A stretch of DNA of 64,000 nucleotides from Streptomyces sp. HUAS CB01 (GTDB lineage: Bacteria; Actinomycetota; Actinomycetes; Streptomycetales; Streptomycetaceae), in assembly GCF_030406905.1 (NCBI RefSeq), contig NZ_CP129137.1, positions 3,457,001-3,521,000 of the forward strand, given 5' to 3'. Under the pieces are notes generated by a model. That model had not been told where the DNA came from. It ran no database searches and worked only from the letters and a program-made list of their open reading frames with translations. Both the position numbers and the translations under genes were made by a program. Positions 1 to 7,649 of the stretch are shown in pieces. The number at the start of each line of letters is the position of its first letter. Positions within the stretch are counted from its first letter, which is position 1.

Positions 1-962
1 GGGGCGTGTTCGGGCCTGGGGGGTGTGGGGGGACGGGGCCGGCCGGCGGGTGCGCCGGTGCCGGGCAGTCGTCCGCCGCGTCGGTCCTCGATGAGGGAGA
101 CGGCGCGGCCGGGCAGCCAGGCGGAGGCGGTGCCGCTGTCGTCGCCGCCGGAGGAGAAGAGGTGGGGTGCGAGTTGCGCCTGGAGGTCCTCGGGGCTGGG
201 CCGGAGTGCGGCGTCCATCTGCATGCAGGACTCGATGAGGGGGCGCAGTTCGTCGGGGAGTCCGGCGAGGTCGGGGCCTTCGCGCAGGAGCATGAAGACG
301 GTTTCGACGGGGTTGGCGCCGTGGAAGGGTGCGTGGCCGGTGGCGGCGAAGACGAGGGTGGAGCCGAGGGAGAAGACGTCGCTGGCGCCGGTGACGCTGC
401 GGGAGTCGCGGGCTTGTTCGGGCGACATGTAGGCGGGGGTGCCGACGGCGACGTTGGTCATGGTGAGGCGGGTGTTGGAGACGCCTGACGCGATGCCGAA
501 GTCGATCACGCGGGGGCCGTCCTCGACGACGAGGACGTTGGACGGCTTGAGGTCGCGGTGGACGAGGCCGGCGCCGTGGATGGACTGGAGGGCCTCGGCG
601 ATTCCGGCTGCCAGCCAGCGGACGGCCTGGGCGGGCAGGGGCCCGCACTCGTTCACGATCTCCTCGAGGGAGGGGGCGGGGACGTAGGCGGTGGCGAGCC
701 AGGGCACGGCGGCGCGTGGGTCGGCGTCCACGACGGCCGCGGTGTAGAAGCCGGACACCGCTCGTGCCGCTTCGACCTCGCGGGTGAAGCGGACGCGGAA
801 CAGTTGGTCTTCGGCGAGCTCGGTGCGCACCGTTTTGATCGCCACGCGCCGGCCGGACGCCGACCGTGCGAGATAGACCAGCCCCATGCCGCCGGCTCCG
901 AGCCGTCCCAGCACCTCGAAGGGGCCGATCCGCCTCGGGTCGTGCTGCGTCAGCTGCTCCAC
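1..962 (-). CDS. afsK: AfsK-type Ser/Thr protein kinase, N-terminal part (runs off left edge)
   Basis: Only the first 320 codons are in the window. The kinase domain is complete: glycine loop GRLGAGGMG (residues 19-27), VAIK with Lys43, HRDLKPSN with catalytic Asp137, DFG with Asp154, then an activation segment with [11 protein letters not shown] Gly/Pro-rich linker starts at the edge. In S. coelicolor AfsK phosphorylates AfsR to raise antibiotic production and also acts on polar growth; its C-terminal half (outside the window) is a beta-propeller. GTG 962 was chosen because GGAGGTG lies about 9 nt upstream and the protein then begins just before QLTQHDPRR, as I remember for AfsK. In-frame GTGs at 974 and 1013 are alternatives. 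The 297-bp gap to the upstream gene holds no other gene. Confidence 0.87.
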   Translation of the reverse strand, partial: MEQLTQHDPRRIGPFEVLGRLGAGGMGLVYLARSASGRRVAIKTVRTELAEDQLFRVRFTREVEAARAVSGFYTAAVVDADPRAAVPWLATAYVPAPSLEEIVNECGPLPAQAVRWLAAGIAEALQSIHGAGLVHRDLKPSNVLVVEDGPRVIDFGIASGVSNTRLTMTNVAVGTPAYMSPEQARDSRSVTGASDVFSLGSTLVFAATGHAPFHGANPVETVFMLLREGPDLAGLPDELRPLIESCMQMDAALRPSPEDLQAQLAPHLFSSGGDDSGTASAWLPGRAVSLIEDRRGGRLPGTGAPAGRPRPPTPPRPEHA

Positions 963-1259
963 TTCGCTTGCCACCTCCCCGTAGGGGCCATGTAGGTACG
1001 GCCCCGTCGCCACCTGATTGTTCCTGCCGGGGGGCACGGTTGCGAACCCGGGGCGGTATCGGGGTGTCTCGGGCTATTTTGCCGGGCTGCCGGGGGGTGG
1101 CGGGCGGCTTCGGCGGGTTCGGGGGGGGCAGTGGGCGGGGCGGCCGGGGGTGTCGGTCTGGCGTTCGGTGGTGGAGTCGGCCGGGTGTTCGATGGTGGGG
1201 CGGGCTGGGGTGCCGCCGGGGCGGTCGGGGCGCGGTTCGGCCGGGCCGGGGTCGCGGGG

Positions 1260-2201
1260 TTACGTCGCGGGACCGGGTTGCCGTTCGGGTTGCCGTTCGG
1301 GTTGCCGTTCGGCCTGCTGTTCGCGTGGGCCTCGGGGCGCTCGCCCTGTCCGCTCCGACGCCTGTTCGGACGTCTGTTCGGACTGAGCCGCGGGCCCCGA
1401 TGCCGGCCCGGATGCGGGCCGGGGTTCGGCCAGGACCGCGAAGGCCGCGCCCTGGTCGTCGGTGAGGACGGCCATACGTCCGTAGGGGATGTCGAAGGGC
1501 GGCGTGGTGACGCGGGCGCCGAGCCGGGTGGCGAGCTCCACGGTGGCGTCGGTGTCGTCGACGGAGAAGTAGACGAGGAAGTGGCCGGGCATCTCCACCG
1601 GGAAGGCGTCGGTGATGACGCTGCGGGCGCCGACGGCGGTGTCCTCGCCGGGCTCGGTCCCGGCGGGCGACCACATCAGGTAGTCGACGGTGTCGTCGGG
1701 CAGCGGGGTGCCCTGGAAGCCGAACACTTCCCGGTAGAAGGGGTCGACGGCGTCCTTGTCCCGTGTGTAGACCTCGGTCCAGCAGAACGATCCGGGCTTG
1801 CCCTGAAGCGCGAAGCCGTCACGTTCGCCCTTCTGCCAGAGGCCGAAGACGGCGCCCGCGGGGTCGGCGGCGAGGACGACGGTGCCGAGGCCGTCGACGG
1901 GCGTGGGGGTGGTGATCACCTGGCCGCCGGCGTCCCTGATCGTGCGGGCGGTGGCGGCGGCGTCGTCGGTGGCGAAGTAGACGCCCCAGGTGGTGGGCAT
2001 GCGGCCGTCGCTCTTGGAGGCGAGGGCGGCGACGGGTTTCCCGTCCCGCAGGGCGTCGGTGTAGTGCGGGTAGGGGCCGCGATCAGCGCTTTTCTCGCGG
2101 TACGTCCAGCCGAACAGTTCGCCGTAGAAGCGCTTGCCCGCTTCGAGGTCGGGCAGCTGGGCGTCCACCCAGCAGGGCATGCCCTCGGTGAATGCGGCCA
2201 T
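1260..2201 (-). CDS. kbpA: VOC-fold protein, KbpA-like (AfsK-binding inhibitor)
   Basis: A 313-residue protein with two tandem glyoxalase/VOC modules, residues about 8-122 and 138-259, each starting with a C-W-[VT]-[DE] strand followed by an FY-x-E-[LV]-FG helix. It lies directly upstream of afsK on the same strand, the position of kbpA in S. coelicolor. KbpA there binds AfsK and inhibits its autophosphorylation. The family assignment is visible in the sequence; the KbpA role is inferred from position. ATG 2201 is preceded by GAAGGGG. The last 50 or so residues are a low-complexity Ala/Pro/Gln/Arg tail containing tandem QPER units and make the protein longer than the 252 residues I recall for KbpA. 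An upstream in-frame start would only add a proline/arginine-rich run. Confidence 0.75.
   Translation of the reverse strand: MAAFTEGMPCWVDAQLPDLEAGKRFYGELFGWTYREKSADRGPYPHYTDALRDGKPVAALASKSDGRMPTTWGVYFATDDAAATARTIRDAGGQVITTPTPVDGLGTVVLAADPAGAVFGLWQKGERDGFALQGKPGSFCWTEVYTRDKDAVDPFYREVFGFQGTPLPDDTVDYLMWSPAGTEPGEDTAVGARSVITDAFPVEMPGHFLVYFSVDDTDATVELATRLGARVTTPPFDIPYGRMAVLTDDQGAAFAVLAEPRPASGPASGPAAQSEQTSEQASERTGRAPRGPREQQAERQPERQPERQPGPAT
1275..1322. repeat. 12-bp tandem repeat at the 3' end of the KbpA-like gene
   Basis: Three exact copies of GGGTTGCCGTTC (1275-1310) and a degenerate fourth (1311-1322). They are in frame with the gene and encode the repeated QPER residues of the C-terminal tail, so copy-number change would alter tail length without a frameshift. 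Confidence 0.85.
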
Positions 2202-2293
2202 GGTCCGGCCCCTTCGTCGGCGCGGGCCCGCGGGGGCGGGTTCCGGGTGCGGATTCCGCGGCGCGGAGCCCTCTCCGCGGGATGTGACGTCAC

Positions 2294-2314
2294 TCACAGT
2301 CAATCGGACTGTGA
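2294..2314. promoter_or_regulatory. Palindromic operator candidate between kbpA-like and tetR genes
   Basis: Perfect inverted repeat TCACAGTC-N5-GACTGTGA, with a second 10-bp palindrome GTGACGTCAC beside it at 2284-2293. It sits 92 bp upstream of the KbpA-like start and 160 bp upstream of the divergent TetR start. This is the usual place for the operator of an autoregulated TetR repressor. Assignment to that regulator is inference. Confidence 0.55.
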
Positions 2315-2349
2315 CATGCGCCGCACGCAGAGGGGGGCCGTTCGTTGAG

Positions 2350-2383
2350 TTGTCCACCGAAATTATCCACAGGCTGTTGATAA
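2350..2383. other. Cluster of three DnaA-box-like 9-mers
   Basis: Within 34 bp are TTGTCCACC (2350-2358, one mismatch to the Streptomyces consensus TTGTCCACA), TTATCCACA (2363-2371, the classical DnaA box) and, on the opposite strand, TTATCAACA (2375-2383, one mismatch). They lie in the AT-richest part of the kbpA-tetR intergenic region, about 90 bp upstream of the TetR start. DnaA binding is inferred from motif match only. DnaA-box clusters outside oriC are known in Streptomyces. Confidence 0.5.
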
Positions 2384-2473
2384 CACTGTTGCCCCACCCG
2401 GGGGACGGTGCGGGAGCACCCCATTTGCAGTCGGCCGAATCGCGCGCCGATCACCCCTCGGTAAGCTGACGGC

Positions 2474-3121
2474 ATGACAGGACAAGTACGCACTGTCGAC
2501 GGCCGGGTCGCCGGCCGTCGCGGACAGGCGACGCGGCAGAAGCTGCTCGACTGTCTCAGCGAGATGCTCAGCTCCTCGCCGTACCGGGACGTCAAGGTCA
2601 TCGATGTGGCCCGGAAAGCGGGGACCTCGCCCGCGACCTTCTACCAGTACTTCCCGGACGTCGAGGGCGCGGTCCTCGAGCTCGCGGAGGAAATGGCCAC
2701 GGAGGGCGCGGCATTGACGGAACTGGTCGCGGGCCGCTCCTGGGTCGGCAAGTCGGCCTGGCAGACCGCCGAGCAACTCGTCGAGGGATTCCTCGACTTC
2801 TGGCGCAAGCACGACGCGATCCTCCGCGTGGTCGACCTCGGCGCGGCCGAGGGCGACAAGCGGTTCTACAAGATCCGCATGAAGATCCTGAACTCGGTCA
2901 CCAACTCCCTCGCGGACGCGGTGAAGGAGCTCCAGTCCAAGGGCAAGGTCGACAAGGACGTCAGCCCGATGGCGGTGTCGGGTTCGCTGGTCGCCATGCT
3001 GGCGTCGGTGGCCTCGCACCAGAAGGGCTTCCAGACCTGGGGCGTCAAGCAGGCCGAACTGAAGCCCAACCTGGCGCTGTTGGTGCACCTGGGCATCACG
3101 GGCAGGAAGCCGACGAAGTAG
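2474..3121 (+). CDS. TetR-family transcriptional regulator
   Basis: A 215-residue regulator with an N-terminal TetR helix-turn-helix at about residues 42-61 (VIDVARKAGTSPATFYQYF) and an all-helical ligand domain. It diverges from the KbpA-like gene. The ATG at 2474 has TAAGCT seven bases upstream, matching a Streptomyces -10 box, and no Shine-Dalgarno sequence, so the transcript may be leaderless. The adjacent palindrome at 2294-2314 is the best candidate for its own operator. The sequence across its start codon, 2466-2480, weakly resembles the CTGACG-N3-CGTCAG sites found further right (10 of 12 positions), so a role in that regulon is possible but unproven. Ligand unknown. Confidence 0.88.
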   Translation: MTGQVRTVDGRVAGRRGQATRQKLLDCLSEMLSSSPYRDVKVIDVARKAGTSPATFYQYFPDVEGAVLELAEEMATEGAALTELVAGRSWVGKSAWQTAEQLVEGFLDFWRKHDAILRVVDLGAAEGDKRFYKIRMKILNSVTNSLADAVKELQSKGKVDKDVSPMAVSGSLVAMLASVASHQKGFQTWGVKQAELKPNLALLVHLGITGRKPTK

Positions 3122-3210
3122 CGGACGGGCCGCGATGACGGGCGCGCTCGCGCCAAGTCCTGTCACAGGCACGCCCGTTCGCCACCGCCGGTGCCCGACG
3201 CCGTCGTTCC

Positions 3211-3276
3211 TTCACGCGCCGTGCCTTCCACGCGCCGTGCCTTCCACGCGCCGTGCCTTCACGCGCCGTACCCTCC
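3211..3276. repeat. 16-bp tandem repeat in the gap after the TetR gene
   Basis: About four copies of a unit close to TTCCACGCGCCGTGCC. The gap 3122-3433 (312 bp) has no gene I can support; it is this repeat plus GC-rich sequence rich in CGCGCC. Confidence 0.7.
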
Positions 3277-3433
3277 GCGTCGCGTGCATCGCCCTCACGA
3301 CGTCCCTCCGTTCGCGCCTTCACCCCACGGCCTTCCGCGCCGGGACCTCCGCCACGGCCCTCCGCGCCGTGCCGGTCACTCTGCGGGCTTCCGGATCCAC
3401 CGGGCCGTTCGCCGCGCGTCTGCCCCGCCGCCG

Positions 3434-3922
3434 TCAGTCCCCGTCGGGGTTCCGCCGCGTCAGCCGGAACAGCCGGATCTCCCGCTCCACCCTCGCCTGG
3501 TACGTCGCGTACGGCGGCCAGAAGGCGAGTGCCGCGTCCCAGGCCGCCGCGCGTTCCTCACCGGTCAGCAGTTCCGCCCGTACCGGCACGTCCCCGCCCC
3601 GCCAGCTGATCTCCGCCTCCGGGTGCGCGAGGAGATTTCCCGTCCAGGCCGGATGGCCGGGCCTGCCGAAGTTGGAGCCGACGAGGATCCAGGTGCCGGT
3701 GGCCTCCTCCGGCATGCACGCGAGCGGCGTACGGCGCGGAAGCCCGCTCCTCGCGCCGCGCGCGGTCAGCACGAGCCCCGGCAGCATCCGGGCGCTGAGC
3801 AGCACCTTCCCCCGGGTGAGCCGATGGACGGCCCGGTCCAGGGCGGGGATGACGTGCGGGGCGAGGCGCGCGAAGACGCGGGTCGAGGAGATCTTCTGGA
3901 CCGTGCGGATCCCGGTGCGCAT
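3434..3922 (-). CDS. F420-dependent (Ddn-like) nitroreductase/oxidoreductase
   Basis: A 162-residue protein of the deazaflavin-dependent nitroreductase family, a split beta-barrel that binds coenzyme F420 and reduces enones, quinones or nitro compounds. Visible family marks are R-x-TPL (residues 64-67), SNFGRPGHPAWTGNL (83-97) and WPPYATYQ near the C-terminus. The start ATG overlaps the stop codon of the upstream acyl-CoA dehydrogenase (TGATG), so the two are co-translated and should share the operator at 5236-5250. A role in saturating or desaturating a ring or side-chain intermediate of the same pathway is inference. Confidence 0.85.
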   Translation of the reverse strand: MRTGIRTVQKISSTRVFARLAPHVIPALDRAVHRLTRGKVLLSARMLPGLVLTARGARSGLPRRTPLACMPEEATGTWILVGSNFGRPGHPAWTGNLLAHPEAEISWRGGDVPVRAELLTGEERAAAWDAALAFWPPYATYQARVEREIRLFRLTRRNPDGD

Positions 3923-5217
3923 CAGACGCCCGCCGCCTCTCGTCCGGCGTGCCCCGGTCCCGCCCCGGCCCGGCGTAGGGAGCCGTCGGCGGGGGCCGGG
4001 ACCGAGACGGGGAGGGGGGCGGCGGCGGGGGGAGCCGGGGCGAACAGGTCCCCCGTCTCCGCCGCCCGTGCGCGAAGCCGGTGGACGGGGCCGAAGAGCA
4101 GTTCGTCGGAGGCGGCCCGCTTGAAGTACAGATGGGCCTCGTGCTCCCAGGTGAAGCCGATTCCGCCGTGCAGCTGGATCGCCTCACCGGCGACGGTCCG
4201 CAGCGCCTCCAGGCACTGGGCGAGGGCGAGCGCGCCCTCGCGCGGGTCCCAGGCGGCGTAGTACGCGGCGGACCGGGCCGCCTGGACGCGTACGTACAGG
4301 TCGGCGAGGCGGTGCTTGACCGCCTGGAAGGAGCCGACGGGCCGGCCGAACTGCCGCCGGTCCTTGACATGCTCCACGGTGCGGTCGAGCGCGGCCTGGG
4401 CCGCGCCGACGGCCTCGGCGGCGAGCAGCGCCCCGGCGGTGCGGCCGGTGGCGGCGAGTGCGGCGGGCACGTCCGCGTCGGGGTCGTCGCCGAGCAGTTC
4501 GGCCCGGGTGTCGCGGAGCTGGACGCGGGCCTGCGGCCGGGTCTCGTCGAGCGCGGTCCACCGGGTGCGGCGCAGGCCGTCGGCGTCCTGACCGCGGACG
4601 AGGAAGAGGAGGGCGCGGCCGCGGGTGAAACCGCCGGTGTGCGCGGCGACGAGGAGGAGCCCGGCGCTGTGCCCGTCCAGGACCTGCGCGGCCTCCCCGT
4701 AGAGCCGCCATCCGCCGTGGCCGTCGGGCCGGGCCTGGATGCCGCCGGCACGGCCGCCGCCGGCCCAGGTGCCGTCCGGGTCGCCGCCGGTGAGCGCGAG
4801 GGCGGTGGCGAGGGCGGTGCCGGGTACGCAGACGGCGGCGGTCAGCGAGCCGTCGGCGATGCCCGGCAGGAGCGCGGCACGCTGGCGTTCGGTACCGAGC
4901 GCGGTGATCAGTGGGGCGGCGAGGCCGGAGGTCGCGAACAGCGGCAGCGGTACGAGTGCGCGGCCGGTCTCCTCGAGGGCGAGGGCGAGCTCCGTGGTTC
5001 CGCAGCCGACGCCGCCGTACTTCTCCTCCAGGGCCAGTCCGGGCAGCCCGAGTCCGCCGGCCAGCCGCGACCACAGGGCGGGGTCGTAACCCGGCCCGGC
5101 CCCGGCGGCGGGCGCGCTGCCGTCCCGTCCCGGCGGCCCCGGCGGCACGCCTTTCGCGAACGCGGCGCGCAAGGTGCGTCGGATCTCGGACTGCTCCGCG
5201 GTGAAGGCGGCGTCCAT
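3922..5217 (-). CDS. Acyl-CoA dehydrogenase
   Basis: An FAD enzyme of 431 residues introducing an alpha-beta double bond into an acyl-CoA. It shows the family's C-terminal core with DRRQFGRPVGSFQAVKH and QLHGGIGFTWEHEAHLY; the Glu in FTWE occupies a catalytic-base position used by several family members. The start is ATG 5217, preceded by GAGGGGAG; an in-frame ATG at 5250 would put the start inside the operator and has no ribosome site. The last 45 or so residues are a Pro/Ala/Gly-rich extension unusual for the family. First gene of a two-gene operon with the F420 oxidoreductase, downstream of an operator at 5236-5250. Substrate unknown. Confidence 0.87.
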   Translation of the reverse strand: MDAAFTAEQSEIRRTLRAAFAKGVPPGPPGRDGSAPAAGAGPGYDPALWSRLAGGLGLPGLALEEKYGGVGCGTTELALALEETGRALVPLPLFATSGLAAPLITALGTERQRAALLPGIADGSLTAAVCVPGTALATALALTGGDPDGTWAGGGRAGGIQARPDGHGGWRLYGEAAQVLDGHSAGLLLVAAHTGGFTRGRALLFLVRGQDADGLRRTRWTALDETRPQARVQLRDTRAELLGDDPDADVPAALAATGRTAGALLAAEAVGAAQAALDRTVEHVKDRRQFGRPVGSFQAVKHRLADLYVRVQAARSAAYYAAWDPREGALALAQCLEALRTVAGEAIQLHGGIGFTWEHEAHLYFKRAASDELLFGPVHRLRARAAETGDLFAPAPPAAAPLPVSVPAPADGSLRRAGAGPGHAGREAAGV

Positions 5218-5235
5218 CGGGGCTCCCCTCGACGT

Positions 5236-5250
5236 CTGACGGGCCGTCAT
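5236..5250. promoter_or_regulatory. Regulon operator site 1 (CTGACG-N3-CGTCAT)
   Basis: CTGACGGGCCGTCAT, one mismatch from the CTGACG-N3-CGTCAG palindrome shared by eight other sites here. It ends 18 bp upstream of the acyl-CoA dehydrogenase start, consistent with repressor binding over the promoter or transcription start. Confidence 0.7.
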
Positions 5251-5344
5251 GTTAGGGGTGGGGGGCGCAGATGCCCAGAGCGGGGCGTACGGGGTGAGGG
5301 CCGGGCGCGGGGGTGCCGCGTGCCGGCCGCCCGCAGCGCCCGGC

Positions 5345-5716
5345 TCAGCAGATCCCGCCGGGCGCCGCCGCGACCGCCTTCAGCAGGTCCCGCACGAGGT
5401 CGAAGTCGATCCCCTCGGTGCGGCGGAAGCGCAGGCACCCCTTGCCCATGTCCTGGTCCGCGAGCCGCGCCTCGAAGGCGTCCCGGACGTCGGGGCGCAT
5501 CAGATAGAAGGAGACGTACTGCTTCTGGTCGGCGAAGGCGATCTCGGGTTCCCCGCCCGGCCTGCGGTACGCGGGCATCCCGTACGCCATGACCTCCTCG
5601 TGGTCGCCCAGCTCGGTCAGGCACAGTTCGCGGATGCGCACGAGGGCGGTCGACCGGTCGGGATCGGCGACCTCCGCGAGGTAGCCGTCGACGTCTTCCG
5701 CAGCGGATCGGGCCAT
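5345..5716 (-). CDS. DUF1801-family (YdhG-like) protein
   Basis: A 123-residue protein with the DUF1801 pattern: an N-terminal helix with VDGYLAEV, then MAYGMPAYRR, an FADQKQYVSFYL strand and a C-terminal GKGCLRFRRTEGIDFDLV segment. Relatives such as YdhG are described as putative iron chaperones, but the biochemical role is poorly established. ATG 5716 was chosen because it begins the conserved domain; frames further upstream are only read-through. It lies between two operator sites, but its own start is 30 bp from site 2 on the opposite strand, so co-regulation with the divergent thiolase-fold gene is possible. Confidence 0.75.
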   Translation of the reverse strand: MARSAAEDVDGYLAEVADPDRSTALVRIRELCLTELGDHEEVMAYGMPAYRRPGGEPEIAFADQKQYVSFYLMRPDVRDAFEARLADQDMGKGCLRFRRTEGIDFDLVRDLLKAVAAAPGGIC

Positions 5717-5745
5717 GCCCCGAGGGTACCGCCGACCCCCTGCAT

Positions 5746-5760
5746 CTGATGTACCGTCAG
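5746..5760. promoter_or_regulatory. Regulon operator site 2 (CTGATG-N3-CGTCAG)
   Basis: CTGATGTACCGTCAG with flanking AT on both sides, one mismatch in the left arm. It ends only 4 bp before the start codon of the thiolase-fold gene and 30 bp from the DUF1801 start, so binding could affect both directions. Confidence 0.75.
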
Positions 5761-5764
5761 ATAC

Positions 5765-6940
5765 ATGCCTCGGAGTCAGCGCCATCCCCGCAAGGTCGCC
5801 GTCGTCGGCATATCCCTCTCGGACTGCGGTCGCGTCGACGGCCCCACCCCGTACGCCCTGCACGCCCAGGCCGCCCGTCGTGCCCTCGCCGACTCGGGTC
5901 TCGGCCGGGACGTCGTCGACGGCCTGGCCTCGGCCGGGCTGGGCACCCTCGCCCCCGCCGAGGTCGCCGAGTACCTGGGACTCCGGCCGCGCTGGGTGGA
6001 CTCGACCGCCGTCGGCGGCGCCACCTGGGAGGTCATGGCCGCTCATGCCGCCGACGCCGTCGCCGCCGGCCACGCGAACGCGGTACTCCTCGTCTACGGT
6101 TCGACGGCCCGCGCCGACATCCGCGCGGGCCGGCGCACCTCCGACCTCTCCTTCGGCGCACGCGGGCCGCTGCAGTTCGAGGTGCCGTACGGGCACACGC
6201 TGATCGCCAAGTACGCCATGGCGGCCCGGCGTCACATGCACGAGTACGGTACGACGGAGGAGCAGCTGGCCGAGGTCGCCGTCCAGGCGCGGGCGAACGC
6301 CTCCCACAACCCGGACGCGATGTTCCGCGACCCGATCACCGTGGACGACGTGCTGTCCGGGCCGGTCATCGCCGATCCGTTCACCAAGCTGCACTGCTGC
6401 ATCCGCAGTGACGGCGGCTGTGCGGTGCTGCTCGCGGCGGAGGAGTACGTGCCGGACACCGCCAAGGCACCGGTGTGGGTCCTCGGCACCGGTGAGCACG
6501 TGTCCCACACCACGATGTCGGAGTGGGACGACTTCACGGTCTCCCCGGCCGCGGTCAGCGGGCGGCTGGCGTTCGAACGGGCCGGCGTGCGCCCGGGGGA
6601 CATCGACATCGCCGAGGTCTACGACGCCTTCACCTACATGACGCTCGTGACGCTGGAGGACCTGGGTTTCTGCGCGAAGGGAGAAGGCGGGGAGTTCGTC
6701 GGGAAGGGCAGGCTGGGCCTGAAGGGGGAACTGCCGGTGAACACCGACGGCGGTGGGCTGTCCGCCTGCCATCCGGGCATGCGCGGCCTGTTCCTGCTGG
6801 TCGAGGCGGTGCGCCAACTGCGCGGGGAGGCCGGGGGGCACCAGGTGCGGCGGGCCGACGGCAGCGTCCCGGAGCTGGCCGTGGCCTCGGGCACCGGCGG
6901 CTGGTTCTGCTCCTCGGGGACCGTGGTGCTGGGCCGCTGA
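5765..6940 (+). CDS. Thiolase-fold lipid-transfer-type protein, probable CoA-thioester (retro-)aldolase
   Basis: A 391-residue SCP-x/lipid-transfer-type thiolase homologue. The nucleophilic Cys expected near residue 85 is absent (AVGGAT instead of a C-x-S-G motif), and the C-terminal Cys motif is replaced by GTGGWFCSSG. Kept are YDAFTY (286-291) and ACHPGM with His336. Loss of the cysteine together with Tyr residues in YDAFTY resembles Ltp2-type aldolases of steroid side-chain degradation, which pair with a DUF35 protein; a DUF35 gene lies at 12763-13320 under the same operator type. The aldolase function is inference. The start ATG directly follows operator site 2 with no clear ribosome site, suggesting a leaderless transcript. 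Confidence 0.83.
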   Translation: MPRSQRHPRKVAVVGISLSDCGRVDGPTPYALHAQAARRALADSGLGRDVVDGLASAGLGTLAPAEVAEYLGLRPRWVDSTAVGGATWEVMAAHAADAVAAGHANAVLLVYGSTARADIRAGRRTSDLSFGARGPLQFEVPYGHTLIAKYAMAARRHMHEYGTTEEQLAEVAVQARANASHNPDAMFRDPITVDDVLSGPVIADPFTKLHCCIRSDGGCAVLLAAEEYVPDTAKAPVWVLGTGEHVSHTTMSEWDDFTVSPAAVSGRLAFERAGVRPGDIDIAEVYDAFTYMTLVTLEDLGFCAKGEGGEFVGKGRLGLKGELPVNTDGGGLSACHPGMRGLFLLVEAVRQLRGEAGGHQVRRADGSVPELAVASGTGGWFCSSGTVVLGR

Positions 6941-6973
6941 ACCACACCGGCCAGGGCGGCGCGGGGGCCCGGA

Positions 6974-7048
6974 GCCCGGTGCACGAGAGGGTCCCGGAGG
7001 CCGGTGCACGAGAAGGTCCCGCAGCCCGGTGCACCAGCGCCCCGAAGC
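6974..7048. repeat. 25-bp tandem repeat upstream of the PPOX gene
   Basis: Three head-to-tail copies of a 25-bp unit beginning GCCCGGTGCACGAGA (6974, 6999, 7024), the last diverged. Each contains the palindrome GTGCAC. They lie in the 270-bp gap 6941-7210, which has no gene. Confidence 0.7.
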
Positions 7049-7210
7049 CCCGGACTCCCCAGCCCCGCGGTGCCGCAGCACGGCTTCCCCGGCCCCGGGC
7101 GCGTGGCCGGTTCCCGCGCGTCCAGGGCCGGTGCGGGCGGGGGTTCGGGCACAGTGGGAGAGGCGGTCCACTCGCCCGCAGACCGTTCACGAGCCCGTAA
7201 GGAGACTCCG

Positions 7211-7639
7211 GTGGCCCTCAGTCGCGAAGAGCGTGAGCAGTTCCTGGCAGAGCCGCATGTCGCGGCGATCGCGATCGACTCAGGTGAGAAGGACCGGGCG
7301 CCTCTGACCGTGCCGATCTGGTACCAGTACGAGCCCGGCGGTGACGTCTGGATCCTGACGGGCCGTGACTCCCGCAAGCACCGGCTGATCGGCGCCGCGG
7401 GACGGTTCTCGCTGATGGTCGACCGGCTGGACCCCACGGTCCGGTACGTGCAGGTCGAAGGGCCCGTCACGGCGACGGAGCCCGGCACCGAGGCGGCGCT
7501 GCGTGAGCTCGCCGCCCGCTATCTGCCGGCGGACAAGGTCGACGGCTATGTCGAGTTCGCCCTGAAGGACCACGGGGAGACCGTCGTGCTCCGGATGCGG
7601 CCGCAGCGGTGGCTGTCGTCCGACCTGGGGCGGGTGTGA
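7211..7639 (+). CDS. PPOX-class (pyridoxamine oxidase-like) flavin/F420-binding protein
   Basis: A 142-residue single-domain split-barrel protein with a PPOX-class layout: LAEPHVAAIAI, VPIWYQYEPGGDVWILTG, then a central RYVQVEGPVT strand. Members bind FMN, F420 or heme and act as small oxidoreductases or scavengers; the cofactor cannot be told from sequence. The start is GTG 7211, preceded by AAGGAG at good spacing; longer in-frame extensions reach into the 25-bp repeats and are rejected. It is 10 bp upstream of a second split-barrel gene in the same direction, so the pair and the next ORF probably form an operon. Confidence 0.83.
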   Translation: MALSREEREQFLAEPHVAAIAIDSGEKDRAPLTVPIWYQYEPGGDVWILTGRDSRKHRLIGAAGRFSLMVDRLDPTVRYVQVEGPVTATEPGTEAALRELAARYLPADKVDGYVEFALKDHGETVVLRMRPQRWLSSDLGRV

Positions 7640-7649
7640 TGATCGGGGC

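Noticed and set aside
2466-2480. CTGACG-like sequence across the TetR start codon
   Set aside because: Right arm fits at only four of six positions and it overlaps coding sequence. The better palindrome for this regulator is at 2294-2314, so it was not counted as an operator.
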